A model generated the notes under the pieces. It was given only the letters and a program-made list of their open reading frames with translations, was not told the DNA's origin and ran no database searches. DNA of 64,000 bases from Actinomadura sp. NBRC 104425. GTDB taxonomy: Bacteria; Actinomycetota; Actinomycetes; Streptosporangiales; Streptosporangiaceae. The stretch's first letter is position 1. Each line of letters begins with the position of its first letter. The position numbers and the translations under genes were made by a program. The stretch is from NCBI RefSeq assembly GCF_030269545.1, contig NZ_BSTN01000025.1:1-64000 (forward strand), read 5' to 3'. This document shows positions 46,444 to 58,126 of this stretch, piece after piece.

Positions 46444-47130
46444 ATGACCGAGCCGGAGCGGACCGGCGAGCCCATCCGGGTCCTGATCACCGACGACCAC
46501 CCCGTCTACCGGCAGGGCCTGCGCGGACTGCTGCAGGCCCTCGGCGTCGAGGTGGTCGGCGAGGCCGAGAGCGGCCCGAAGGCCGTCCGGCTCGCCGCGG
46601 AACTGCAGCCCGACGTCGTCGTGATGGACCTGCAGATGCCCGGCGGCAACGGCATCGAGGCCACCCGCACCATCACCCGCACCAGCCCCCGCATCGGCGT
46701 GCTGGTGCTGACGATGTTCCGCGACGACGACTCGGTGTTCGCCGCCATGCGCGCCGGGGCCCGCGGCTACCTGCTCAAGGAGTCCGGCGCCGAGGAGATC
46801 GCCCGCGCCGTCCGCGCGGTCGCCGCCGGCGAGGCCATCTACGGCCCCGAGATCGCCCGCCGGGTGCTGGCCTACTTCACCGAGATGCCCGACCCGCGCC
46901 AGGCCGCCTTCCCCCAGCTCACCGAACGCGAACGCGAGGTCCTCGAGCTGATCGCGCAGGGCCGCAGCAACGCCGAGATCGCCGCCACCCTCTTCCTCAG
47001 CCAGAAGACCGTCCGCAACCACGTCTCGAACATCTTTTTGAAGCTCCACGTCGCCGACCGCGCCCAGGCCATCGTCCTGGCCCGGGAAGCCGGCCTGGGC
47101 GACCCCACCCGTCCCCCCGGCCCCCGCTGA
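46444..47130 (+). CDS. NarL/FixJ-family response regulator
   Basis: A 228-residue regulator: receiver domain with acidic pocket TDD (17-18) and phosphoacceptor D62 in VVMDLQMPGG, then a LuxR-type helix-turn-helix (about 160-220, LTEREREVLELIAQGRSNAEIA). It pairs with the kinase just upstream. Targets are unknown; the membrane protein at 44751 is a neighbour on the same strand. Confidence 0.93.
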   Translation: MTEPERTGEPIRVLITDDHPVYRQGLRGLLQALGVEVVGEAESGPKAVRLAAELQPDVVVMDLQMPGGNGIEATRTITRTSPRIGVLVLTMFRDDDSVFAAMRAGARGYLLKESGAEEIARAVRAVAAGEAIYGPEIARRVLAYFTEMPDPRQAAFPQLTEREREVLELIAQGRSNAEIAATLFLSQKTVRNHVSNIFLKLHVADRAQAIVLAREAGLGDPTRPPGPR

Positions 47131-47511
47131 CCGGGTACACCACAAACCGCCCAACACCGCGCGAACACAACGCACCCCACAACCAGCGGCGACCGGAGCC
47201 CTCCGCAAGCCACCAGCGGAAACGAACGCTGCCCGGCAAGCAAGAACCGCGCCACAGGCATCCCACGGCCCAACGCAACCGAAGGCCTCCGAGGCCCCGA
47301 AAGACGTCGAAGGCGAAGCCTGGGGAAGGTGAGCACTGCCCAGTGAACGCAAGGACCAGCCCCGTGAGTGCGGCTCACCGAGCGGGGGGCGACGTGGTGG
47401 GCGTTCTGCGCGGGACGCAGCCAGGTCCGGGGGCGCGCTGGGAGACGCCGAGGGCGGGGCGTGGCGGAGGTGAGCGGGGGTCACCGAGCGGGGGACCCGC
47501 CCCGTCCCTTC
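47131..47511. other. Convergent gap, no gene seen
   Basis: This GC-rich stretch between the response regulator and clpX has no convincing reading frame. It contains a 14-base direct repeat TCACCGAGCGGGGG (47375 and 47481). No strong terminator stem was found, which is unusual for a convergent gap in this window. Confidence 0.4.
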
Positions 47512-48786
47512 TCAGGCGGACTTTTCGCGGGGTTCGCGTTTGGTGCGTTCGCGCGGGACGAGGGTGGGGTTGACGTGCTCCAGCACGGCCTCGCGCGTGA
47601 TGACGACGCGGGCGACGTCCTGGCGGCTGGGGACCTCGTACATCACCGACAGGAGGACCTCCTCCATGATGGCGCGCAGGCCGCGGGCGCCGGTGCCGCG
47701 CAGGATGGCCTGGTCGGCGATGGCCTCCAGCGCGTCGGAGGTGAACTCCAGGTCCACACCGTCCAGCTCGAACAGCCGGTGGTACTGCTTGACCAGCGCG
47801 TTCTTCGGCTCGGTGAGGATGTTGATCAGCGCCTCCCGGTCCAGGTTGTGCACGCTGGTGATGATCGGGAGGCGGCCGACGAACTCGGGGATCATGCCGA
47901 ACTTCAGCAGATCCTCGGGCATCACGTCGGCCAGCACGTTGCTGGATTCGGCGAAGTCGTCCTTGGAGCGGATGACCGCGCCGAAGCCCATGCCCTGCTT
48001 GCCCACCCGGGACTCGACGATCTTCTCCAGCCCGGCGAAGGCGCCGCCGCAGATGAACAGCACGTTGGTGGTGTCGATCTGGATGAACTCCTGGTGCGGG
48101 TGCTTGCGGCCGCCCTGCGGCGGGACGCTCGCGGTGGTCCCCTCCAGGATCTTCAGCAGCGCCTGCTGGACGCCCTCGCCGGACACGTCGCGGGTGATCG
48201 ACGGGTTCTCGCTCTTGCGGGCGATCTTGTCGACCTCGTCGATGTAGATGATCCCGGTCTCGGCCTTCTTGACGTCGTAGTCGGCCGCCTGGATCAGCTT
48301 GAGCAGGATGTTCTCGACGTCCTCGCCGACGTAACCGGCCTCCGTCAGCGCCGTCGCGTCGGCGATCGCGAACGGCACGTTCAGGAGCTTGGCGAGCGTC
48401 TGCGCGAGCAGCGTCTTGCCCGACCCGGTCGGCCCCAGCAGCAGGATGTTCGACTTGGCCAGCTCGACCGCGTCGTCCCGCCCGCTGTCGCCGGACTGGA
48501 TGCGCTTGTAGTGGTTGTAGACGGCCACCGACAGCGCCTTCTTGGCCGCCTCCTGCCCGATGACGTAGGAGTCCAAGAATTCGTAGATCTCCCGCGGCTT
48601 GGGCAGGCTGTCCCACTTGAGGTCGGAGGTCTCGGCGAGCTCCTCCTCGATGATCTCGTTGCAGAGATCGATGCACTCGTCGCAGATGTACACGCCCGGA
48701 CCCGCGATGAGCTTCTTGACCTGCTTTTGGCTCTTTCCGCAGAACGAGCACTTGAGCAGGTCACCACCGTCGCCGATGCGTGCCAC
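47512..48786 (-). CDS. clpX: ClpX ATPase subunit of Clp protease
   Basis: A 424-residue AAA+ unfoldase. The zinc-binding domain has C13, C16, C35 and C38 (KCSFCGKS and CDEC); Walker A is GPTGSGKT (118-125) with Walker B IIYIDEVDKIA and the sensor and C-terminal small domain following. It feeds substrates to ClpP. GTG start with AAGGAG eight bases upstream. It lies 176 bases downstream of clpP2, so it may have its own promoter. Confidence 0.98.
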   Translation of the reverse strand: MARIGDGGDLLKCSFCGKSQKQVKKLIAGPGVYICDECIDLCNEIIEEELAETSDLKWDSLPKPREIYEFLDSYVIGQEAAKKALSVAVYNHYKRIQSGDSGRDDAVELAKSNILLLGPTGSGKTLLAQTLAKLLNVPFAIADATALTEAGYVGEDVENILLKLIQAADYDVKKAETGIIYIDEVDKIARKSENPSITRDVSGEGVQQALLKILEGTTASVPPQGGRKHPHQEFIQIDTTNVLFICGGAFAGLEKIVESRVGKQGMGFGAVIRSKDDFAESSNVLADVMPEDLLKFGMIPEFVGRLPIITSVHNLDREALINILTEPKNALVKQYHRLFELDGVDLEFTSDALEAIADQAILRGTGARGLRAIMEEVLLSVMYEVPSRQDVARVVITREAVLEHVNPTLVPRERTKREPREKSA

Positions 48787-48962
48787 CCAACTGTCTCCTT
48801 TTCGTGGGGCCGCCCGCCCATGGAGGATGCGGCGCAGCTCGGTTGCGTGTCCCGAAGGCTCTCGACGTTGGATTCGACGTTACCGTCTCCAACGGACTTG
48901 GTAAGCCCCTCGCCCGGAAGAATGACGACCGGGCTGGGGGTCTCCCAGGTCCGGGTGCCGTC

Positions 48963-49646
48963 TCAGGACGACACTACCTCGGCCTTGCGCTTCCTGCTGA
49001 CGAAGACGTCGTCGATCAGACCGTACTCCTTGGCCTCCTCGGCGGTAAGGATCTTGTCCCGCTCGATGTCCCGCCGGACCTCTTCGACGCTCTTGCCGCT
49101 GTGCCGGGCCAGGATCTCCTCCAGCTGCTCGCGGATCCGCATGATCTCGCGGGCCTGGATCTCGATGTCGCTGGCCTGGCCGTAGGTGCCCTCGGTGGCC
49201 GGCTGGTGGATGAAGATCCGGGAGTTGGGCAGCGCGGCGCGCTTGCCCGGGCTGCCGGCCGCCAGCAGCACCGCCGCGGCGGAGGCCGCCTGGCCGATGC
49301 AGACCGTCTGGATGTCCGGCTTGACGAACTGCATCGTGTCGTAGATCGCCGTCATGGCCGTGAACGAGCCGCCGGGCGAGTTGATGTAGATGCTGATGTC
49401 GCGGTCCGGGTCGATCGACTCCAGGGTGATCAGCTGGGCCATGACGTCGTTGGCCGACGCGTCGTCGATCTGCACCCCGAGAAAGATGATCCGCTCCTCG
49501 AAGAGCTTGTTGTACGGGTTCATCTCCTTGACCCCGTACGTGGTGCGCTCGACGAAGGAGGGGATGATGTAGCGGTTGTCCACGGGCATCGGCGCACGGC
49601 CCGCCTGGATCGGGTCGTACGCGCCGGGCCGGATGAGCTCACTCAC
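48963..49646 (-). CDS. clpP2: ATP-dependent Clp protease proteolytic subunit 2
   Basis: A 227-residue ClpP with catalytic S122 (GQAASAAAVLL), H147 (FIHQPATEG) and D197 (ERDKILTA). It has a longer N-terminus than ClpP1. The GTG at 49646 has GGAGG seven bases upstream. In actinobacteria ClpP1 and ClpP2 form a mixed tetradecamer; the pair here is separated by only 29 bases. Confidence 0.96.
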   Translation of the reverse strand: MSELIRPGAYDPIQAGRAPMPVDNRYIIPSFVERTTYGVKEMNPYNKLFEERIIFLGVQIDDASANDVMAQLITLESIDPDRDISIYINSPGGSFTAMTAIYDTMQFVKPDIQTVCIGQAASAAAVLLAAGSPGKRAALPNSRIFIHQPATEGTYGQASDIEIQAREIMRIREQLEEILARHSGKSVEEVRRDIERDKILTAEEAKEYGLIDDVFVSRKRKAEVVSS

Positions 49647-49675
49647 GAAAGTGCCTCCGCTTTTCGTGCGGGTGG

Positions 49676-50311
49676 TCAGGAGACGGGGCCCTCGGAGGGC
49701 ACCTGGGTGGCGCTGAGCACCACGTGGTCGACGAAGCCGTAGTCGCGGGCCTCCTCGGCGGTGAACCAGCGGTCGCGGTCGGAGTCCTTCTCGATCTGCT
49801 CGACCGTCTGGCCGGTGTGCGAGGCGATCCGCTCGGCCAGCGTCTTCTTGACGTAGAGCATCTGCTCGGCCTGGATCTTGATGTCCGAGGCGGTACCGCC
49901 GATGCCGCCGGACGGCTGGTGCATCATGATGCGCGCGTGCGGCAGGGCGTAGCGCTTGCCGCGGGTGCCCGCGCACAGCAGGAACTGCCCCATCGACGCG
50001 GCCAGGCCCATGGCGACGGTGACGATGTCGTTCGGCACGTACTGCATGACGTCGTAGATCGCCATGCCCGCGGTGACCGAACCGCCGGGCGAGTTGATGT
50101 ACAGGGTGATGTCGCGGCGCCCGTCCTCGGCCGACAGCAGCAGCAGCTCGGCGCAGATGCGGTTGGCGATGTCGTCGTCGACCTGCTGGCCGAGGACCAC
50201 GATGCGCTCCCGCAGCAGGCGCTGGAACAGCTGCTCGCTGAGCGGCAGCAGGGGCGCTTCGGCGACCCTCGACTGGATCGGCGACTGGTCGTTCGTCGGA
50301 GGCATGCTCAC
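49676..50311 (-). CDS. clpP1: ATP-dependent Clp protease proteolytic subunit 1
   Basis: A 211-residue ClpP with S106 (GLAASMGQFLL), H131 (MMHQPSGG) and D180 (DRDRWFTA). The GTG at 50311 has GGAGG about ten bases upstream; an ATG two codons later is possible. It heads the clpP1-clpP2 operon. Confidence 0.96.
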   Translation of the reverse strand: MSMPPTNDQSPIQSRVAEAPLLPLSEQLFQRLLRERIVVLGQQVDDDIANRICAELLLLSAEDGRRDITLYINSPGGSVTAGMAIYDVMQYVPNDIVTVAMGLAASMGQFLLCAGTRGKRYALPHARIMMHQPSGGIGGTASDIKIQAEQMLYVKKTLAERIASHTGQTVEQIEKDSDRDRWFTAEEARDYGFVDHVVLSATQVPSEGPVS

Positions 50312-51130
50312 CGGTGGGTTCCTCCGGTCCTTTTATCGGTTCGGATGATTGGACATTAACGCGCGGCGGCGACCGATCACGCCGGGAGGGCTGCCTTTTC
50401 GCTGGGGGCGTACCCCCGGCGCCCGGACGCACAGGCATGTTTCATCCCCACCTCATTGCGGGCACGCTCTGTAGCTCTGCCGGTGCCAGGTACCCCATGC
50501 ATGTCGCGGGGCGCGCGGCCCTCTCTTCCCGGTTCCCCCGTTGCGCTCTGACAAGCCACAACGCATCCGCCGCGTGGCCGCAACCCCCGGTCAGCCCGCC
50601 CGAGCGGCGGGACGCACGTGTACGCGCTGCGGCCGCGGCGCCGCGTCCGTTGCCCTGGCCGTGCCGGCCGCCACCGTCGTCGTCGGCGCGTACCTCACCC
50701 CGCTCAGGGCCGAAGGCCGGTCGCCATTGCCGTCGTCCAAAGCACCGTCCCGGCCCGATCGGTGCGCACGCGGGGCGCTGCAGGGCATACGTGAGGGCCT
50801 GAAAGGGGCGGTGGCCGGCGGGTGTCGGGTGATCCCGGGGGCCGGGGCGGGCAGCATCAGCGGTACGTCTAAATCGGCGCATGCGAAGTCCAGCTGAGCG
50901 TCCGCACGCCCTCGGCCAGCCCCTTCGGCCGGGGTACGCCTCGCCGACGCGTCCTCCGCGGGCGGCGCGCCCGCAAGGCTCTCGAAGGCGCAGCGCGGTT
51001 GGCTGGCGCTGTCTGGGCAGGCCGGGGCTGGGACGCCCGTGTGGCGCGTCGGCGGGCGTTGGTGCGGGTGGTCGCGTGGTGCGCGTGAGGCGACGCCGCG
51101 ACCGCTGTGGGCGGTCGGCGGCGCGCAGCC
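50312..51130. other. Long gap between tig and clpP1 without a supported gene
   Basis: About 0.8 kb with open frames on both strands that lack ribosome sites and look like GC-driven shadows. A hairpin GGGGG-CGTA-CCCCC lies at 50405-50418, and TAATGT on the minus strand near 50356 could be a clpP1 -10. No GTTCGC/GCGAAC ClgR-type site, the known activator of clp genes in actinobacteria, was seen. Confidence 0.4.
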
Positions 51131-51166
51131 GAGTCCGCCTGCCCGGTGGGCCGGGCAGGCGGACTC
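51131..51166 (-). terminator. Terminator downstream of tig
   Basis: A perfect 16-bp stem (GAGTCCGCCTGCCCGG with its complement) and a TGGG loop, 12 bases past the tig stop. Confidence 0.92.
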
Positions 51167-51178
51167 GTCACATCTCCG

Positions 51179-52645
51179 TCAGGAGTCCTTCTTGTCGGAC
51201 TCGGCTGGCTCGTCGGACTCGGCTGGCTCGTCGGACTCGGCGGGCTTGTCGGTCTCGGCGGAGGGCTCCTCGGCCGCGGAGTCCTCCTGCGCGTCCTCGG
51301 ACTCGGCCTGGACGGTCTCGCCGCTCAGTTCGCGCTGGATCGCCGCGACGTCGAGCTGGTTGCCGGACTCGTCCTTGAGCGAGACGTGCTCGACGACCAG
51401 GTTGAGGGCCTTGTTGCGCAGCACCTCGGCGACGATCGCGGGCAGCTGGTTGTTCTCGGTGAGGTACTGGGCGAGCTGCTGCGGCGGCACGCCCATCTGC
51501 ATGGCCTGCGTGACGACGTACTCGCTGAGCTCCTCGTTCTCGACGCCCAGCTCCTCCTGCACGGCGAGCTGGTCGAGCACGAAGCCGCCCTTGACCGCCT
51601 GGCGGGCCGCCTCGGCGATCTCGGCGTCGAAGTCCTCCTCGGACTTCTCCTCGCTCTCCAGGTAGTCGGCCTTGGTCATGCCCGCCATCTGCAGCTGCTG
51701 CTCCAGCTGCTGGTTGCGGCGGTTGATCTCCTCCTCGACCACCTTCTCGGGCAGCGGGATGTCGATCTTCTCGAGCAGGGCCTCCAGGGCGCGGTCGCGG
51801 GCCTGGGACAGCTGCTGGGCGCGCAGCTGCCGCTCCAGCCGGGTGCGCACGTCGGCGCGCAGCTCCTCCAGCGTGTCGAACTCGCTGGCGAGCTGGGCGA
51901 ACTCGTCGTCGAGGTCGGGCAGGTTCTTGACCTTGACGCTCTGCACGGTGGCCGTGATCTCGGCCTCCTCGCCGGCGCGCTCGCCGCCCTTGAGCGGGGC
52001 GGTGAAGGTGGCGCTCTCGCCCGCCTTCAGGCCGGTGAGGGCGTCGTCCAGGCCCTCCACCGACGAGCCGCTGCCGATCTCGTAGGACAGGCCGGTGGTG
52101 GAGGCGTCCTCGACGGGCTCGCCGTCGATCTCGGCGACGAGGTCGACGACGGCGAAGTCGCCCGCCTCGGCGGCGCGGTCGACGGTGGTCAGCGAGGCGA
52201 ACCGCTCGCGCAGGTTGCCGATGGTCTCCTCGACGCGCTCGTCGGTGACGACCGCGTCGTCGACCACGACCTCCAGGCCGTCGTAGTCCGGCACCTCGAA
52301 CTTGGGCCGGATGTCGACCTCGGCGGTGAAGGCGAACTGCTTGCCGTCGTCGAGCTCGGTCACCTCGACGTCGGGCTGGCCGAGAACGAAGATCTCCGAC
52401 TCCTCGACGGCGCGGCCGTACAGCTGCGGAAGCGCGTCGTTGACCGCCTCCTGCAGGACCGCGCCCCGGCCGACGTACTTGTCGATCAGCGGGGCGGGGA
52501 CCTTGCCGGGCCGGAAGCCCTTGATCCGCACCTGGCGCGAGATCTCCTTGTACGCCTTGTCGAGGTTCGGCTTGAGCTCGTCGAACGGAACCTCGACGGT
52601 GAGCTTGACCCGGGTCGGGGTCAGCTCCTCGACATCGGTCTTCAC
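51179..52645 (-). CDS. tig: Trigger factor
   Basis: A 488-residue ribosome-bound chaperone. The ribosome-docking signature is IKGFRPGKVPAPLI (about 42-55), followed by a PPIase-like domain (about 150-240) and the helical substrate-binding arms. It ends with a long acidic Glu/Ser/Asp tail containing three ESDEPA-type repeats. GTG start with AAGGAG ten bases upstream. It precedes clpP1 as in many bacteria, but is separated by its own terminator and 0.87 kb. Confidence 0.97.
   Translation of the reverse strand: MKTDVEELTPTRVKLTVEVPFDELKPNLDKAYKEISRQVRIKGFRPGKVPAPLIDKYVGRGAVLQEAVNDALPQLYGRAVEESEIFVLGQPDVEVTELDDGKQFAFTAEVDIRPKFEVPDYDGLEVVVDDAVVTDERVEETIGNLRERFASLTTVDRAAEAGDFAVVDLVAEIDGEPVEDASTTGLSYEIGSGSSVEGLDDALTGLKAGESATFTAPLKGGERAGEEAEITATVQSVKVKNLPDLDDEFAQLASEFDTLEELRADVRTRLERQLRAQQLSQARDRALEALLEKIDIPLPEKVVEEEINRRNQQLEQQLQMAGMTKADYLESEEKSEEDFDAEIAEAARQAVKGGFVLDQLAVQEELGVENEELSEYVVTQAMQMGVPPQQLAQYLTENNQLPAIVAEVLRNKALNLVVEHVSLKDESGNQLDVAAIQRELSGETVQAESEDAQEDSAAEEPSAETDKPAESDEPAESDEPAESDKKDS
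51194..51247. repeat. 18-bp tandem repeat in the tig tail
   Basis: Three 18-base units (GTCGGACTCGGCTGGCTC, the third slightly changed) encode the acidic hexapeptide repeat at the C-terminus of trigger factor. Confidence 0.9.
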
Positions 52646-52922
52646 TGGGGTTGGTCTCCTTGATCGGGCGCTGTCTCGGCCGCGGCGTTCGACGCGTACT
52701 CAGCCAGCCGGTATCTCAGGCAGGCGCGGGCACGCCGAAGAGGACTCCGCGCCTTCGCGCCGCCAAGTCTATGGGGTCGCGGCGGCGTCTGCCGACATCG
52801 GACGGCCACTTTCGGCGGCCGGACGCCCCGAGCGCGTACGCCGAGGTCATCGACTTGTCGCATACCGGATGGCATACCCGCGGCAGGGCCGGACCGGTCG
52901 ACGATCACCTGGGGGGTGTGAC

Positions 52923-54047
52923 ATGGCGCACCCCGAACATCCATACTCGTGCGGGATGAACGGGATAACCGCGGCCTTTGGAGCGACTGCGCTCTATTAT
53001 GTCAGCTTCGCCGTGTTCCGGCTGGCCGCTGCCCGGGTTGAGCCCCTGCGCGGCAACCGCATTCCGCGCATGGCGTGGGTGGTGCTGACCGACTGGGTCT
53101 TCCTGGCCGGGCTGGTGCCGGCGCTGGGCGGGCTGGTGCTGCAGATCATCGCCATGGGCGAGCTGGCGCTGGGCGTGGCCATCCCGATCTTCATGTCCGG
53201 GCTGCTTCCGCTGCTGGCCATCGCGCTGGTGTTCTTCGGCGAGCGGCTGACCGCGCGCGAGTGGCTGAGCCTGCTGCTGGTCGGCGGCGCGGTCGCGCTG
53301 CTGGTGCTGTCGATGCGCGAGGCCCCGCCGATCGGCGAGGCGGACGTGCCGCCGTGGCGGCTGGCGGCGGTCGTCGTCCCGCCGCTGCTGGTGCCGGTGG
53401 TCATCCTGGTGCTGGAGGACGTGCGGCCGGACGGGCGGCACGCGCGCCCGGTGACCGGCATCGCCTACGGGCTGGCGTCCGGGTTCCCGGTGGGCACCGC
53501 CGAGCTGGCGATCAAGGGGTGGAGCGACGCGGGCGGCGCCGACCCGCAGGTGCTGGCGACCCCGTACCCGTATGTGACGGTGGTGGCGGCGGCGATCGGC
53601 TTCGGGATCATGGTCGCGGCGTTCCAGCGGTGCCGGGTGTCGATCGTGGCGACGGTGATGACCGTGGCCGCCAAGACCTACCTGCTGCTCATGGGCACGC
53701 TGCTGTACGGGGAGCCGTGGCCGCGGGACACGGGTCACTCGGCGATGCGGCTGGCGGCGCTGGCGCTGGCGGCGATCGCGGTGGCGCAGTTCCCCCGGCA
53801 CCATCCCGCCGCAGAGCCCGCCGCAGCGCACGAGGAGCCGCAGCCGCCCGCGCGCGATCCGTTCGGCCAGATCCCGCCGTCGCGCGATCCGCTGTCGCGT
53901 GACCCGTTCGGCCAGGCCCACCTCGCCGCGCCGTACCTGGAGCAGCCGCCCAAGGAGGCGCCGCCCGCGCGCGGCCCCTCCGCGGACGAGCCCCCGGGGC
54001 AGGCCCCCGACCGGCCGAGCCCCTCGGAAGAAGAGCACTCGGGCTAG
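52923..54047 (+). CDS. EamA/DMT-like multi-helix membrane protein
   Basis: A 374-residue protein with about nine to ten helices between residues 12 and 290, resembling the DMT superfamily (two half-repeats, FFGERLTAREWLSLLLVGGAVALLVLS as the typical EamA turn). The last 80 residues are Pro/Glu-rich with RDPFGQ-type repeats, likely cytoplasmic and disordered. ATG at 52923 chosen for the GGGGGGTG before it; MNGITAAFG at 52956 is an alternative. Substrate unknown. It is convergent with tex. Confidence 0.78.
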   Translation: MAHPEHPYSCGMNGITAAFGATALYYVSFAVFRLAAARVEPLRGNRIPRMAWVVLTDWVFLAGLVPALGGLVLQIIAMGELALGVAIPIFMSGLLPLLAIALVFFGERLTAREWLSLLLVGGAVALLVLSMREAPPIGEADVPPWRLAAVVVPPLLVPVVILVLEDVRPDGRHARPVTGIAYGLASGFPVGTAELAIKGWSDAGGADPQVLATPYPYVTVVAAAIGFGIMVAAFQRCRVSIVATVMTVAAKTYLLLMGTLLYGEPWPRDTGHSAMRLAALALAAIAVAQFPRHHPAAEPAAAHEEPQPPARDPFGQIPPSRDPLSRDPFGQAHLAAPYLEQPPKEAPPARGPSADEPPGQAPDRPSPSEEEHSG

Positions 54048-54048
54048 G

Positions 54049-54089
54049 GAACGCCCCGGCACCGCGCGCGGCACCGGGGCGTTCTTTTT
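54049..54089. terminator. Bidirectional terminator between DMT gene and tex
   Basis: An 11-bp stem GAACGCCCCGG with its complement, a 14-base loop and a TTTTT tract, placed between convergent genes. Confidence 0.88.
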
Positions 54090-54096
54090 ACGGCGG

Positions 54097-56544
<2,448 letters not shown>

Positions 56545-56607
56545 GTTCTTGGATTCGCTTTCTCCGCTGGGTTCGCCTGTGCATTGTCCTGGGAATCGGG
56601 CCGCTTG

Positions 56608-56699
56608 TCGCGCGGGCCGCGCAGATCGACTCGCGCGGGCCGCGCAGATCGACTCGCGCGGGCCGCGCAGATCGACTCGCGCGGGCCGCGCAGATCGGC
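56608..56699. repeat. 23-bp tandem repeat upstream of tex
   Basis: Four head-to-tail copies of a 23-base unit (first copy 56608-56630), identical except for one base in the last. Each contains GATCGAC and CGCGCGGGCC. It lies in the divergent gap between tex and the kinase gene, where it could affect either promoter. Confidence 0.95.
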
Positions 56700-56842
56700 G
56701 GGGCCGCACGTCGATCGCCCGGCGCGCGGATGGTGGGGTTTGTCCTACCCCTTCCGGTGCCCGCAGGTGGGGTTAGGCCCCTGCCGCGGCCGCCGGTGGC
56801 CGAACACAATGGGCGGGTCGCGTCACATAGAGAGGGGAAGCG

Positions 56843-58126
56843 GTGAACCAGACGTCCGGCGACCGCTTCTGGAAAACAGCGCAACGGGGGCTGCTGTCCT
56901 GCCTGCGGGGGCTCGTCCAGACGGTCTTGTCGCCCGCGGCTGGCATCCCGTTGTTCGTCCTGAGCGTGGTGTCCATCGCGTTGATCCCCGTGGGGGTGGG
57001 GTTGCTCCTGGCCCCGCTGGCGCTCAACGGCGTGCGCCTGTTCGCCGATCTGCAGCGGGTGTGGGCGGCCGAATGGTCGGGCGTGACGGTCGCCCGCCCG
57101 TACCGGGCTCTGCCCGAAGGCGGGCCGGTGCGGCGGCTGTTCGCCATGCTGGCCGACCCCGCGACGTGGCGCGACCTTTTGTGGACGCTGCTGAACGCGC
57201 CCATCGGGCTGGTGCTGAACCTGCTGCCCGCGGCGATGGTCGTCTACGGGCTGGAGGGCGTCGCCCTGGCGTCGTGGCTGGGGCACTTCGGCTGGTACGG
57301 GTGGGGCCCGTTCTGGCCGCTGAGCGACTGGGGCTTCGTCGGCGCCGCCGGATGCGTCCTGCTCGGCGCTCCGCTCGCGCTGGCCGGGCTACGGTGGGGG
57401 CCGCACATCCTCAAGGGGCACGCGCTGTTCGTCCAGTCGCTGCTCGCGCCCACCCGCGGCGCCCTGCAGGAGCGGGTGCGTCGGCTCACCGAGACGCGCG
57501 CGCAGACCGTGGACGCCTCGGCCGCCGAACTGCGCCGCATCGAACGCGACCTGCACGACGGGGCGCAGGCCCGGCTGGTGGCGCTCAGCATGAACATCGG
57601 CCTGGCCGAGGAGCTGATGAAGCAGAACCCCGAGGCCGCGCAGGAGCTGCTGGCCGAGGCCCGGGCGGCCAGCGGGCAGGCCCTGACCGAGCTGCGCGAC
57701 CTGGTGCGCGGCATCCACCCGCCGGTGCTGGCCGAACGCGGCCTGGACGGCGCCGTGCGGGCGCTGGCGCTGTCCCTGCCGCTGCCCGTCGACGTGCGGA
57801 TCGACGTGCCGGGACGGGCCGAGGCGCCGGTGGAGTCGGCGGCCTACTTCGCCGTGGCCGAGATGCTGGCCAACGTGGTCAAGCACAGCGGCGCCCGGCG
57901 CGCCTGGGTGCAGATCGAGCACGACGGCGACCGGCTGCTGATGATCGTCGGGGACGACGGGACCGGCGGCGCCGACCCGGGCCAGGGCAGCGGCATGCGC
58001 GGCATCGAGCGGCGGTTGGCCGCTTTCGATGGCACGATGGCCGTGACCAGCCCCCCGGGCGGACCCACCGTAGTGACCATGGAGCTGCCGTGCGCGTTGT
58101 CATCGCCGAGGACCTCGCCCTCCTGA
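56843..58126 (+). CDS. Sensor histidine kinase with membrane sensor domain
   Basis: A 427-residue HisKA_3 kinase. The N-terminal 190 residues contain about four helices of a putative sensor domain (35-60, 115-138, 165-183), followed by a coiled region and the phosphoacceptor H238 in RIERDLHDGAQARL. HATPase boxes are MLANVVKHSGA and DDGTGGADPG. The GTG at 56843 has AGGGGAAG upstream. Its last 37 bases overlap the response regulator gene, so the two are coupled. Confidence 0.92.
   Translation: MNQTSGDRFWKTAQRGLLSCLRGLVQTVLSPAAGIPLFVLSVVSIALIPVGVGLLLAPLALNGVRLFADLQRVWAAEWSGVTVARPYRALPEGGPVRRLFAMLADPATWRDLLWTLLNAPIGLVLNLLPAAMVVYGLEGVALASWLGHFGWYGWGPFWPLSDWGFVGAAGCVLLGAPLALAGLRWGPHILKGHALFVQSLLAPTRGALQERVRRLTETRAQTVDASAAELRRIERDLHDGAQARLVALSMNIGLAEELMKQNPEAAQELLAEARAASGQALTELRDLVRGIHPPVLAERGLDGAVRALALSLPLPVDVRIDVPGRAEAPVESAAYFAVAEMLANVVKHSGARRAWVQIEHDGDRLLMIVGDDGTGGADPGQGSGMRGIERRLAAFDGTMAVTSPPGGPTVVTMELPCALSSPRTSPS

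Noticed and set aside
50541..50897. 118-codon plus-strand frame in the tig-clpP1 gap
   Set aside because: No ribosome site, low complexity and no recognisable domain; equally long frames exist on the other strand.
56608..56699. CRISPR array
   Set aside because: The 23-base copies are directly contiguous with no spacers and no cas genes are present.
56545..56709. Tex N-terminus extended through the 23-bp repeat
   Set aside because: The added residues are Arg/Ala-rich repeat translation with no family match; the GTG at 56544 gives the normal Tex start.
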